From positions 34,217-98,216 of the IMG/VR virus record IMGVR_UViG_3300046499_000591: DNA of 64,000 bases, one strand, 5' to 3'. The stretch is from a virus. The position numbers and the translations under genes are program-made. This document shows, one piece after another, positions 1 to 6,767 of the stretch. The notes beneath the pieces are model-generated. The model did no database searches. It had not been told where the DNA came from and saw only the letters and a list, made by a program, of their open reading frames with translations. Position 1 is the first letter of the stretch; each line of letters begins with the position of its first letter.

Positions 1-902
1 CAGCCCGGTTGCCCGACGTTCTCGCCGTTCAGCCGGCGTGCCCACTGCGAGAAGTTGGTTTCCAGGCCGTTGCCCGCGATGCGGACCCCGGGCGGCACCA
101 TCCGCGGCGTCCCGTCCGGGTACGCGCCGACGGTGTGCCGCAGCGTGACGAACAGCGCCCCGTTCGCCGGATGGTCGGCGCCCTCCCGCAAGTACCGGTC
201 GATGACCGCGCGGCGGGCCGGCATCCACATGCCCAGCGCGGCCCGGGCGCTCGCCGGCAGCGTGAACGTCTGCACCGTCGCCTCCGTCCGGCCGGGCGGG
301 TTGACGGTCAGCTCGATCGTGGTCCGGCCCGGGCCGAGGTGCGGGACGTCGGCGCCGACCAGGCCCTCACGGGTCACGCCGGTCGCCCAGAGGATTTCCA
401 GCGCGGCGAGGAGCCGCAGCCGGTACGGGTCGCGCCGTGGGTCGACGGGCTCGGAGAGGGCGCGACGGAGGACTATGTGGCCGCGCGGGTCGAGTGGCGC
501 CCGGGTGTGCTTCGACCACGGCCGCAGCCCGGGAAGCTCCCACCAGAACGGCCGGCGTCGCGCGGCCCGGTTGAGGTCTACGAGGCCGTCCATGATGTGC
601 CGCTGCATCGCCGGCGCGAGGGCCTGCCCGTATGGGGGGCGGGTGCGGTACGCGCCGGCGGCGACGCGGCCGAGGACGGTGTCCGGGTGGTCGGGGTGGC
701 CCATGACGTCTCGGTGGAAGAGGGCCGGCAGGCTGCGCAGCGATTCGGCCGGCAGGTCCACGGCCGCCCGCTCGATCGTCCGTACGACGGTGTGGAGGCG
801 TTCCTCGCGCTTCGCCGACGTATTGATCTCCGGGTCGGCCAGGGCTCGGCGTAGGGCCGCGTGAAGCTGCCGTAGAGCTTGCGGCGGCGCGGACGACGTC
901 AT
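1..902 (-). CDS. Tyrosine recombinase/integrase-like protein, C-terminus cut by window edge
   Basis: Open frame from an ATG at 902 running off the left edge, 300 codons visible. The segment LLAALEILWATGVTREGL followed by VGADVPHLG resembles the box I helix of tyrosine recombinases, where TGLR-x-SE-L is usual; here the Arg is displaced by one residue. It is followed by an insertion-type beta region and GALFVTLRH. The catalytic H-x-x-R and Tyr would lie outside the window, so activity cannot be judged. It is divergent from the GntR gene with about 60 bp between them. No strong ribosome site is seen. A degenerate integrase is equally possible. Confidence 0.6.
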   Translation of the reverse strand, partial: MTSSAPPQALRQLHAALRRALADPEINTSAKREERLHTVVRTIERAAVDLPAESLRSLPALFHRDVMGHPDHPDTVLGRVAAGAYRTRPPYGQALAPAMQRHIMDGLVDLNRAARRRPFWWELPGLRPWSKHTRAPLDPRGHIVLRRALSEPVDPRRDPYRLRLLAALEILWATGVTREGLVGADVPHLGPGRTTIELTVNPPGRTEATVQTFTLPASARAALGMWMPARRAVIDRYLREGADHPANGALFVTLRHTVGAYPDGTPRMVPPGVRIAGNGLETNFSQWARRLNGENVGQPG

Positions 903-964
903 GGGCAAAGAGTAGAGCGATCACGTCCGATAGGTTGTCTAGAGAGGCGACGGGAGGGGCCCGG
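903..964. promoter_or_regulatory. Divergent promoter region with GntR-type half operator
   Basis: Short intergenic segment between divergent genes. GTTGTCTAGAGAGGCGAC at about 934-951 holds TTGTCTAGA, resembling half of the TTGTCTAGACAA-like palindromes bound by HutC-type GntR proteins; autoregulation is inferred. GGGAGG at 952-957 is the ribosome site of the GntR gene. Confidence 0.4.
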
Positions 965-1714
965 ATGGCGGACGGCGGCGGCGTGCCGAAGTACGAGGAG
1001 ATCGCGGCGGCACTACGGGCGGCGATCTTGTCGGGCGAGTACGGGCCGGGTGAACGGCTGCCCGGCGAGAACCGGCTGATGGCGGAGTACGACGTCGCCC
1101 GAATGACGGCACGGCAGGCCCTCGGCGTGCTCCAAGCCGAGGGCCTGACCGACACCCGTAAGGGGGCAGGCGTGTTCGTGCGCACGTTCCGGCCGCTACG
1201 GCGCCGCGCGGTGCAGCGGCTCGCCGCCGAGCAGTGGACGGCCGGCCGCTCCGTGTGGGCCGACGAGGTCGACGACCGGCAGCTACTCGTGGACCAGGTC
1301 GAGGTGGCCGAGCGGCCGGCGCCCCGCCGCGCCGCGGACCGCCTGGGGCCGCCGGCCGGGCCCGTGTGCGTCCGGTCCCGCCGGTACACGCTGGACGGCA
1401 AGCCGGTGCTGTTCGCGGTCAGCTACCTGCCCGCCGACCTGGTCGCCGGGTCGCGGATCGTCGAGGAGGACACCGGGCCGGGCGGCGTCTACGCGCGGCT
1501 TGCTGAACTCGGCCACCGGCCGGTGCGGTTCGTGGAGGAGGTCCGGTCACGGATGCCGCGCCCGGAGGAGACGCAACGGCTCTCCCTACCCGCCGGCACT
1601 CCCGTGGTCCGCCTATGCCGGACCGCCTTCGCGGAGGACGGCCGGCCCGTCGAGGTCAACGACATGACCCTTGACGCGTCCGCATTCGTCCTCGAGTACG
1701 ACTTCCCCGCGTAG
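965..1714 (+). CDS. GntR-family (HutC subfamily) transcriptional regulator with UTRA domain
   Basis: 249 residues. The N-terminal winged helix (about residues 6-70; KYEEIAAALRAAILSGEYGPGERLPGEN split over helix 1 and the wing, MTARQALGVLQAEGL recognition helix) is diagnostic of GntR. A UTRA-type effector domain follows (about 85-245; RSRRYTLDGKPV, TPVVRLCRTAF). ATG 965 was chosen for its GGGAGG seven bases upstream; an upstream TTG in frame lacks a ribosome site. In Streptomyces plasmids related proteins (KorSA type) repress transfer and excision genes, which is a plausible role here beside the integrase-like gene. Effector unknown. Confidence 0.85.
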   Translation: MADGGGVPKYEEIAAALRAAILSGEYGPGERLPGENRLMAEYDVARMTARQALGVLQAEGLTDTRKGAGVFVRTFRPLRRRAVQRLAAEQWTAGRSVWADEVDDRQLLVDQVEVAERPAPRRAADRLGPPAGPVCVRSRRYTLDGKPVLFAVSYLPADLVAGSRIVEEDTGPGGVYARLAELGHRPVRFVEEVRSRMPRPEETQRLSLPAGTPVVRLCRTAFAEDGRPVEVNDMTLDASAFVLEYDFPA

Positions 1715-1735
1715 CCGGCGTGGTGGAGAATGGCG

Positions 1736-1770
1736 GAAGCCCCGCAGGAGGTCGAGACCTGCGGGGCTTC
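1736..1770 (-). terminator. Hairpin with conserved AGGTCGAGA loop
   Basis: Thirteen-base perfect arms (GAAGCCCCGCAGG) around loop AGGTCGAGA. It lies downstream of the minus-strand gene ending at 1789 and of the GntR gene, so it may terminate both. On the minus strand the loop reads CTCGACC, the signature of the hairpin family of the 38-55 kb block. Confidence 0.75.
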
Positions 1771-1788
1771 TGTCTGTGGCGGGGCCGG

Positions 1789-2214
1789 TCAGCGGCGGGT
1801 ATCGACGAGGTGGGCGAACCGCTCGTCGGGGTCGGGGCCGATGCGGGTACCCGGCGGGTACTCCATCTCCGACATGGCGTGGCACGTCGTCGTGTAGTCG
1901 TCGCCCGGGAACTGGACCTCGACGTACTGGCCGGCGAAGCCCGCGACGGTGCCGGCCCGGCCCTCGTGCTTGACGTCCATGCCGACGAAGAGTTCGAGGC
2001 CGTAGTAGCCGCGGATGTGCTGGCGACTCGACTCGATGCGGGCCTTGATGTTCGCCGCGTGCTCGCGGAGGTCGTCGATGCGGTCGAGGGTGTTGCAGCG
2101 CCACCGGTGGACGTCGGGGGTACCCGCGGGCGGGGCGCCGTACAGGCTGTCGTACAGCGTCCGGGCCTCGGCCTCCATCGCTTCGGCCTCGGCGTGGATG
2201 GCGGCGGCGCTCAT
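1789..2214 (-). CDS. Hypothetical protein with coiled coil and SH3-like C-terminus
   Basis: 141 residues, no recognised family. Residues 1-70 are helical and charged (ATG start, EAEAMEAEARTLYDSL, DDLREHAANIKARI), suggesting a coiled coil. Residues 75-130 (GMDVKHEGRAGTVAGF, YVEVQFPGDD) look like a small beta barrel such as a KOW/SH3 fold. The start codon overlaps the stop of the upstream gene (ATGA), so it is the last gene of a three-gene operon starting at 3000 under a TGTAGCTACA promoter. Confidence 0.65.
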   Translation of the reverse strand: MSAAAIHAEAEAMEAEARTLYDSLYGAPPAGTPDVHRWRCNTLDRIDDLREHAANIKARIESSRQHIRGYYGLELFVGMDVKHEGRAGTVAGFAGQYVEVQFPGDDYTTTCHAMSEMEYPPGTRIGPDPDERFAHLVDTRR

Positions 2215-2723
2215 GCGCTGGCCTCCTCGTTGTTGGTCTTGCGGGGGCGGCCGGGGGTCCGCGGCCGCCGTGCGGCGTACGCGATGACCTGCTCCTCGAC
2301 GAACACCGGGCCGGAGCGGAGGGAGGCGACGATGGGCGGGAACCCGTCGCGCTCGGCGAGTACGCCGGCGCGCTGCCGAGTGACGCCGAGGATGTCCCCG
2401 ACTTCGCTGAGGCCGGCCAGCTTCGGAATCGCGGGCTCGGCGAGGCGCCGGTCCATCTCCTCCTCGGTCATCACCTCGACGCCGAGTACGGCCGTCGAGG
2501 CGCCGGCCGCATAGGCGGCGTCGGTGGCGGCCCTGATGCCCGCGTCCATGGCCTTCCGGGCGGTGGTGGCGTCCAGCATCATGCGGACGCTGACGTTGCC
2601 GCTGCCGGGCGCGTATCCGGTCGTGGCGTGGTGTTCGGTGAGGTGCTCGCGGATCACGTCGAGGGCGCTCTCGGGTGCGCCGTCGTTGTGGAGCTCGACG
2701 TGCACACTCCAGCCGGTCATCAT
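2211..2723 (-). CDS. HTH protein with AT-hook-like tail, partner of HicA-like gene
   Basis: 170 residues. Residues 1-75 form an alpha/beta segment (SVHVELHNDGAPESALDVI) that may bind the upstream HicA-like protein. About residues 105-150 (LSEVGDILGVTRQRAGVLAE, VASLRSGPVFVEEQVIAYA) match an AlpA/MerR-like helix-turn-helix with wing. The tail GRPRK resembles an AT-hook. A GGAAGG ribosome site precedes the double ATG; the second ATG could also serve. Possible antitoxin or autoregulator; this is inference from gene order and DNA-binding fold. Confidence 0.65.
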   Translation of the reverse strand: MMTGWSVHVELHNDGAPESALDVIREHLTEHHATTGYAPGSGNVSVRMMLDATTARKAMDAGIRAATDAAYAAGASTAVLGVEVMTEEEMDRRLAEPAIPKLAGLSEVGDILGVTRQRAGVLAERDGFPPIVASLRSGPVFVEEQVIAYAARRPRTPGRPRKTNNEEASA

Positions 2724-2760
2724 CGGGTCTATCCCTTCCTTGCCGCTGTCGGGTGGGGGT

Positions 2761-2792
2761 GCGGGCCGCCGGGGTGCATCCCGGCGGCCCGC
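2761..2792 (-). terminator. Intercistronic GC hairpin
   Basis: Perfect 13-base inverted repeat (GCGGGCCGCCGGG) with a six-base loop between the HicA-like gene and the HTH gene. No T-tract follows, so it may attenuate rather than end transcription. Confidence 0.55.
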
Positions 2793-2799
2793 TGTGTTG

Positions 2800-3000
2800 C
2801 TACTTCCGGGGCCACTGGAACCCGGCTCGCCGGAGGTCGGCGAGGCAGTTCTTCATGGTGCGGTGGTCGGAGGCGCTGCCCGGGAGGGTGGTGACCCGGA
2901 GGCCGTTGAGCCGCACCGTCTTGTGGCCGTTCTTGGTTGGCACGACCTGGAAGTTCTGGTCCTTGAGGGCCTTTTCGAGCTTCCTCTGGTCGCTGCTCAT
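2800..3000 (-). CDS. HicA-like small protein (putative toxin)
   Basis: 66 residues. The order basic helix (SSDQRKLEKALKDQ), VVPTKNGHKTVRLNGLRV, TTLPGSASD, then a final helix NCLADLRRAGF resembles the double-stranded-RNA-binding-like fold of HicA mRNA interferases; the conserved G-x-H is present as NGH. HicA proteins are usually 55-80 residues, so length fits. It heads an operon with a DNA-binding partner. A TGTAGCTACA operator overlaps the promoter. Assignment rests on pattern only; toxicity is unproven. Confidence 0.5.
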   Translation of the reverse strand: MSSDQRKLEKALKDQNFQVVPTKNGHKTVRLNGLRVTTLPGSASDHRTMKNCLADLRRAGFQWPRK

Positions 3001-3041
3001 CTTCTCGCCTTTCTGTTGCCGCTGTCAACCTTTCTGGCTTC

Positions 3042-3070
3042 AGCTTGCCCCGTCGTGTAGCTACACGCAA
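3042..3070 (-). promoter_or_regulatory. Promoter with single TGTAGCTACA operator (3056-3065)
   Basis: Minus strand: TTGCGT, 17 bp, CAAGCT. The operator sits between the two boxes. It links the HicA-like operon to the large regulon of the 38-55 kb block. Confidence 0.7.
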
Positions 3071-3138
3071 GGGGGAGCGGTAAGGAATTTTTCGGGACCA
3101 ATCCGGCGATGTCGTCGGGGTGCGCTACGGTGCCGCCC

Positions 3139-3735
3139 ATGACCAACGACGACCCGCGCGGACGCCGCGACGGACGCGAACCCATGGCCACCGCCGACCA
3201 GTTGAACGCCGCAATCGAGGCCCTCGGCATCGCCACGGGGGACGGCCCGAAGATGCCCCGGGCGCAGGCCCTCGGCGCGCTGCTGTTCTGCGTCGAGCAA
3301 CTGACCATGTTCGACGTCGACCGGACCGACGCCGCCGAGGTGCGCTCCGGGTACGTCAACATGGCGCTCATGGCCGGCCTCGCCATGGAGGGGGAGCAGC
3401 TACCCGCCGGCGCCGTCATGCCCGGCCGGGAGTTCACCGAGGACTTGTGGCTCGCGGCGTCGTTCGCCGTCGCGCGCATGGCCGAGCACCGGCTGAACAT
3501 GACCCTGCTCGACATGGAGGAGATGCAGCCCCCGAAGGAGCCGGGCGCGTTCAATGTCGCCTGGCCGGCCATGGCATGGCTCCGCGCGGCGGTCGCCATC
3601 GCCGGACTGATGAACGCCGGCGACGTCTCACCGCCCGAGATCCTCAAGGCGGCGAAGGCCGCGAAGAAGCATGCGGCCGAGGGCCGACAGCACCTCGCCG
3701 ACCTGATCAAGCTCGCCGAGAAAGGGGCCGTGTGA
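3139..3735 (+). CDS. Hypothetical phage/plasmid-type protein
   Basis: 198 residues, mostly helical, no recognised family. ATG 3139 is preceded at seven bases by TACGGT, a good Streptomyces -10 box, so a leaderless transcript is likely. The C-terminus (EILKAAKAAKKHAAEGRQHL) is a charged helix. The stop overlaps the start of the next gene (TGATG), so the two are coupled. Confidence 0.6.
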   Translation: MTNDDPRGRRDGREPMATADQLNAAIEALGIATGDGPKMPRAQALGALLFCVEQLTMFDVDRTDAAEVRSGYVNMALMAGLAMEGEQLPAGAVMPGREFTEDLWLAASFAVARMAEHRLNMTLLDMEEMQPPKEPGAFNVAWPAMAWLRAAVAIAGLMNAGDVSPPEILKAAKAAKKHAAEGRQHLADLIKLAEKGAV

Positions 3736-3977
3736 TGGCCCAGGTGCGACTGATGAGCGATGACGACGGTGAGGTGTCCAAGGTGCTGGACGCCCTCATG
3801 CCCCTCCTGCGGGCTCACCCGGCCTTCGTGGTGAGCGGCACCCGTGCGCTCGGGAAGCGCGGCCCGGGGGAGCGCGTCACGTTCGAGCTGCTGCTCACCG
3901 ACGGCGCCGACGGCCCCGAGGTCACGGTGGAGCGGGCCGACAGCCCGCCGCCGGCCCGCCGGGCACTGCCCCGCTGA
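3735..3977 (+). CDS. Small hypothetical protein
   Basis: 80 residues, starting at the ATG that overlaps the previous stop. Sequence MAQVRLMSDDDGEVSKVL, then a beta-rich core (RVTFELLLTDGADGPEVTVERAD) and a proline/arginine tail. No family recognised; the alternating pattern suggests a small alpha/beta domain. Confidence 0.55.
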   Translation: MAQVRLMSDDDGEVSKVLDALMPLLRAHPAFVVSGTRALGKRGPGERVTFELLLTDGADGPEVTVERADSPPPARRALPR

Positions 3978-3993
3978 ACCCGCCATAAGGGGT

Positions 3994-4018
3994 GTAGCGG
4001 CCCCGCCCGGGCCGCTAC
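3994..4018. repeat. Inverted repeat before RHH antitoxin gene
   Basis: Nine-base perfect arms GTAGCGGCC and GGCCGCTAC with a seven-base centre, ending ten bases before the ATG at 4028 and overlapping the TACGCT -10 box. It could be the autoregulatory operator of the RHH protein, or a terminator for the preceding gene. Confidence 0.55.
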
Positions 4019-4027
4019 GCTTCCCGT

Positions 4028-4252
4028 ATGGCGAAGAACATCGAGGTACCGGTCCCCGACGACGTGTACGCGGCCCTCGCCGAAGAGGCCGAGCGCGCCG
4101 GCGTCACGGTGCCGGAGCTGGCCGGCCAGTACGTGATGCACGACGTCGGCCGGCGCCGCTTCCTCGCGGCCGCCGACCACTTCACCGAGGCGTGGGGGCC
4201 GGCGTTCGACGAGCGGTTCGGCACGGTCCGCGCCGGCGGTGCCGCCGCGTGA
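4028..4252 (+). CDS. Ribbon-helix-helix antitoxin-like protein
   Basis: 74 residues. KNIEVPVPDDVYAALAEEAE then RAGVTVPELAGQYVMHDV gives strand-helix-helix of Arc/MetJ type. TACGCT seven bases before the ATG suggests a leaderless transcript. The last codons overlap the GTG of the Fic-like toxin, the usual antitoxin-first order. The protein probably neutralises the downstream toxin and represses its own promoter through the inverted repeat at 3994. Confidence 0.7.
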   Translation: MAKNIEVPVPDDVYAALAEEAERAGVTVPELAGQYVMHDVGRRRFLAAADHFTEAWGPAFDERFGTVRAGGAAA

Positions 4253-4620
4253 TCCTGACCGTCGACCGCGGCTGGCTCCTGGACGTCGCGCAGCGGTACG
4301 TCCGCCCGGAGCCCGACGTCACCGACTGGGGGAGCCTCGCGGCCGCCGTCGCCCGGCACGCCGACGAGGTCATGGGCATTGCCGTGTACCCGGAGGCCCA
4401 CCACCGAGCGGCGTCCCTCATGCACCTGCTCATCCGCGTCCCCGCGCTGGAGCACCGCAGCGAGCTGTTCGGGGCGGCCGTCGCCGCGGCGTACCTGACC
4501 GCGTCCGGGCTGACCGTCACGGTGTCCCCGAAGGACGCGGCGGCCCTCGCCGAGCGCGTCCGGGACGGCCTCGGCGTCCGCGAGCTTGCCCAGGAGATCA
4601 AACGCGACTGGCTCACGTGA
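4249..4620 (+). CDS. Fic/Doc-family-like toxin with degenerate active-site motif
   Basis: 123 residues. The layout ILTVDRGWLLDVAQ, VTDWGSLAAAVARH, HHRAASLMHLLIRVPAL, AAVAAAYLTASGLTVTVSP and the C-terminal helices match the short Fic-family toxin components common in Streptomyces. The canonical HPFxDGNKR loop is replaced by PALEHRSELFGAA, so AMP-transferase or kinase activity is doubtful. GTG 4249 overlaps the antitoxin stop, implying translational coupling. Function as a toxin is inferred from family and pairing. Confidence 0.65.
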   Translation: MILTVDRGWLLDVAQRYVRPEPDVTDWGSLAAAVARHADEVMGIAVYPEAHHRAASLMHLLIRVPALEHRSELFGAAVAAAYLTASGLTVTVSPKDAAALAERVRDGLGVRELAQEIKRDWLT

Positions 4621-4632
4621 CCACCGCACACC

Positions 4633-4667
4633 ACGAACGCCCCGCCGGATGCCGGCGGGGCGTTCGT
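4633..4667. terminator. Bidirectional hairpin terminator
   Basis: ACGAACGCCCCGCCGG and its complement around ATG, between the convergent toxin gene and the coiled-coil gene ending at 4671. Confidence 0.75.
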
Positions 4668-4670
4668 CGT

Positions 4671-6059
4671 TCAGTGCTCCGACGGGGCGTCGTCGCCGGC
4701 TGCTGCGGCGGCGGCCGCCGCGGCGTCCTCGGCCGCACGGGCCCGCTCCTCCGCCCGTACGCGCTCCTCCGTCGTACGGGCGAGTTCCTCGGCCTCGCGG
4801 AGCAGCCGGCGGACGCCCTCCACCTCGTCCCGCAGCGTATCGACGCGGGTTTCCAGCGCGCCGGCCCGTTCCGTCGCCCGGTCCACGTCGGCGCGCGCCC
4901 GCCGCAACTCGGCTTCCAGGCCCTTCCGTAGCTGGGTCGCGGCCGCCTCCACGGCGGTAACCCGTGCCGTCGCGCTCTCGGCGGCCTGGCGGGCGGCGGC
5001 GTCCGCGGCGCGCGCCCGGTCGTCCGCCGCGTTCGCGGTCGTCTGCGCGGCGCTGACGGCCTCGGCCGCCTCGGCCTTCACGCCGGCGGCCGCGGCCCGT
5101 TCCTGCTTCACGGTCGCAGTCATCTCGTCGACGAGCCGCTTGGCCTCGTTCTGCGCCCGGCCGGCGACGGCCTCGCGGGCGGCGGCGGCCTCCTTCGCGG
5201 CCCGGACCGTCTCGGCGGACTCGGCCTTGACCCGCTTGACTTCGTCGCGGGCCTCTCGGACGGCCCGCTCGGCCTCGGCCCGGGCCTCCGCCACCAGGCG
5301 CTCCGCCTCGACGCGGCCAGCCTCGATGCGGTCGGCGGCGTCGGCCAAGGCTGCGGCTGTGTCCTCCGCGGCCTTGGTCTTCGCCCGCTCGACCTCGCCG
5401 GCCGCTTCCGCGCGGGCTGCCTCGACGTCCCGGGCCGCATCCTCGCGGGCCGTCTCGACCTCGCCGGCCGCCTCCGTGCGGATGCGCTGCACCTCGGCGT
5501 CGAAGCCGGCCCGGGCTTGGTCGAGTTGGGCGATGGCCTCCTCGGCCGCATCGTCCGCGGCCTTCTGGAGTTCGGCGGCGCCCCGGGCGGCGGTCTCCGC
5601 GGCGTTCCGGCCGGCGTGCGCGGTGGAGGCGGTGGCCTCGGCCGCCGCGATTCGGGCGGCGGCGTCGTTGGTGACCGCGAGCATTTGCGCCTCGGCGGCC
5701 TCCGGGTCGGTGATGGTCTGGAGTTGCTGGACGTAGCGGCCGAGGTCGCCGGAGAGGCGCTGCATCGCGCCGAGGACGTCGGCGCGGAGGTCCACGGCGG
5801 TCGCGGCCGCCACGGACACGGGGCGGTCGACGTCCTCGGGCTCGGGCCGGCCGGCGGCCTTGGCCTCCCTGCGGTTGCGGGCCTTGTACGCCGTGAGCGC
5901 GTTGTGGTCCTCCCGCTCGCAGTAGACGGACGGCCGGCCGGTCGTGCCGGGGGCGCGTTCCTTCACCGGGTCCATGCACCCGGGGTACGCGCACGTCGGG
6001 GGCGCCTCGGCGTCGTCCTCGTCGCGCTCTGCCGTTTCGACGCGCTGGGGCTCGCTCAC
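4671..6059 (-). CDS. KfrA-like Ala/Glu-rich coiled-coil protein with N-terminal zinc-binding motif
   Basis: 462 residues. Residues 20-55 hold CAYPGC, then a downstream CEREDH, a likely zinc site, and TAYKARNRREAKAAGR. Residues about 100-445 are an uninterrupted Ala/Glu/Arg heptad-rich coiled coil. This layout (small DNA-binding head, long rod) is that of plasmid KfrA proteins, which bind their own promoter and aid stable inheritance; the sequence itself is not clearly homologous. The very long palindrome just upstream (6108-6172) is a natural autoregulatory target. An alternative is a phage structural-type coiled-coil protein. Confidence 0.6.
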   Translation of the reverse strand: MSEPQRVETAERDEDDAEAPPTCAYPGCMDPVKERAPGTTGRPSVYCEREDHNALTAYKARNRREAKAAGRPEPEDVDRPVSVAAATAVDLRADVLGAMQRLSGDLGRYVQQLQTITDPEAAEAQMLAVTNDAAARIAAAEATASTAHAGRNAAETAARGAAELQKAADDAAEEAIAQLDQARAGFDAEVQRIRTEAAGEVETAREDAARDVEAARAEAAGEVERAKTKAAEDTAAALADAADRIEAGRVEAERLVAEARAEAERAVREARDEVKRVKAESAETVRAAKEAAAAREAVAGRAQNEAKRLVDEMTATVKQERAAAAGVKAEAAEAVSAAQTTANAADDRARAADAAARQAAESATARVTAVEAAATQLRKGLEAELRRARADVDRATERAGALETRVDTLRDEVEGVRRLLREAEELARTTEERVRAEERARAAEDAAAAAAAAAGDDAPSEH

Positions 6060-6107
6060 CCGTATCTCCTCGTGGTCGTGGGGCGACGCCGAGTGTACTC
6101 ACGGGCC

Positions 6108-6172
6108 GGTTTCGTTCCATTCCATTCCATTTCATGGCGCGAGAATGGAACGGAATGGAATGGAACGAAACC
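6108..6172. promoter_or_regulatory. 28-base-arm palindrome built of TTCCA units
   Basis: Left arm 6108-6135 and right arm 6145-6172 match at 26 of 28 positions around a nine-base centre. Each arm contains tandem TTCCA units (GTTCCATTCCATTCC). It lies about 50 bp upstream of the coiled-coil gene, a likely operator or centromere-like site. Confidence 0.75.
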
Positions 6173-6214
6173 CCGGCCCGGGGTCGCGTACGCCCGTTTC
6201 CGGCCCGTAGACGC

Positions 6215-6250
6215 GACGGCGCCCCCGCCGGCAGTCCGGCGGGGGCGTCG
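6215..6250 (-). terminator. Hairpin after small membrane protein gene
   Basis: GCCCCCGCCGG, loop CAGT, CCGGCGGGGGC; nineteen bases beyond the stop at 6269. Confidence 0.65.
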
Positions 6251-6268
6251 TACGGGCGGAGGGGGGCG

Positions 6269-6511
6269 TCAGTCGCCGAAGATGGTGGCGAACAGCGCGT
6301 AGATGGCGCAGCCCCCGCCGACCAGGATGAAGCCCCACACGATCAGGACGTCGAGGGGGTTGCCGTAGTCGATGGGCGTGAAGACGTCGGGGGTGTCCTC
6401 CGCCTGCTGCCGGGCTTCCTGGTTCTTCATATGCCAGCTCTGCGCGGCCATGTAATCGCTCGCCTGCTGGCGGAACGCGTCGTCGGCCTGCTGGCGTTCC
6501 CAGTCCTGCAT
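6269..6511 (-). CDS. Small single-pass membrane protein
   Basis: 80 residues. Residues 1-45 are polar and Gln/Ala-rich (QDWERQQADDAFRQQ); residues 54-76 (DVLIVWGFILVGGGCAIYALF) are one transmembrane segment. It has its own TGTAGCTACA promoter and a following hairpin, so it is a monocistronic member of the large regulon. Function unknown. Confidence 0.6.
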   Translation of the reverse strand: MQDWERQQADDAFRQQASDYMAAQSWHMKNQEARQQAEDTPDVFTPIDYGNPLDVLIVWGFILVGGGCAIYALFATIFGD

Positions 6512-6544
6512 GGGTCCCCCTCGTATAGTGCGGATGCGGCGATC

Positions 6545-6573
6545 AGCTTCGCATCCCGTGTAGCTACAGGCAA
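6545..6573 (-). promoter_or_regulatory. Promoter with single TGTAGCTACA operator (6559-6568)
   Basis: Minus strand: TTGCCT, 17 bp, GAAGCT, with the operator between. Same design as at 3042 and in the 38-55 kb block. Confidence 0.65.
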
Positions 6574-6581
6574 GAGGGGTC

Positions 6582-6767
6582 TTACCAGGTGCGCGGCCCC
6601 CCGTAGTACGCCCATTCGGCCTTCCGGTCGGCCTCGACCTGGATCAGAATGTCGCGCATGAAGTCACCGGTGCCGTACTTGCAGCCGGGCTTGTGCGGGA
6701 ACGGGAACTGGTTCGACGTCACGCCGCAGCCGCCGCCGTCGCACGTGTCGTAGCCGTACCGGATCAC
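6582..6767 (-). CDS. Small Cys-rich hypothetical protein
   Basis: 61 residues from a GTG overlapping the integrase stop. CDGGGCGVTSNQFPFPHKPGCKYG may bind one metal. The C-terminus is helical (DILIQVEADRKAEW). It is translationally coupled to the recombinase; an excisionase-like role is possible from position but not shown by sequence. Confidence 0.5.
   Translation of the reverse strand: MIRYGYDTCDGGGCGVTSNQFPFPHKPGCKYGTGDFMRDILIQVEADRKAEWAYYGGPRTW

Noticed and set aside
367-6135. Long antisense reading frames opposite the GntR gene and coiled-coil gene
   Set aside because: They are Arg/Pro/Gly-rich shadow frames with no domain pattern, as usual in very GC-rich DNA.
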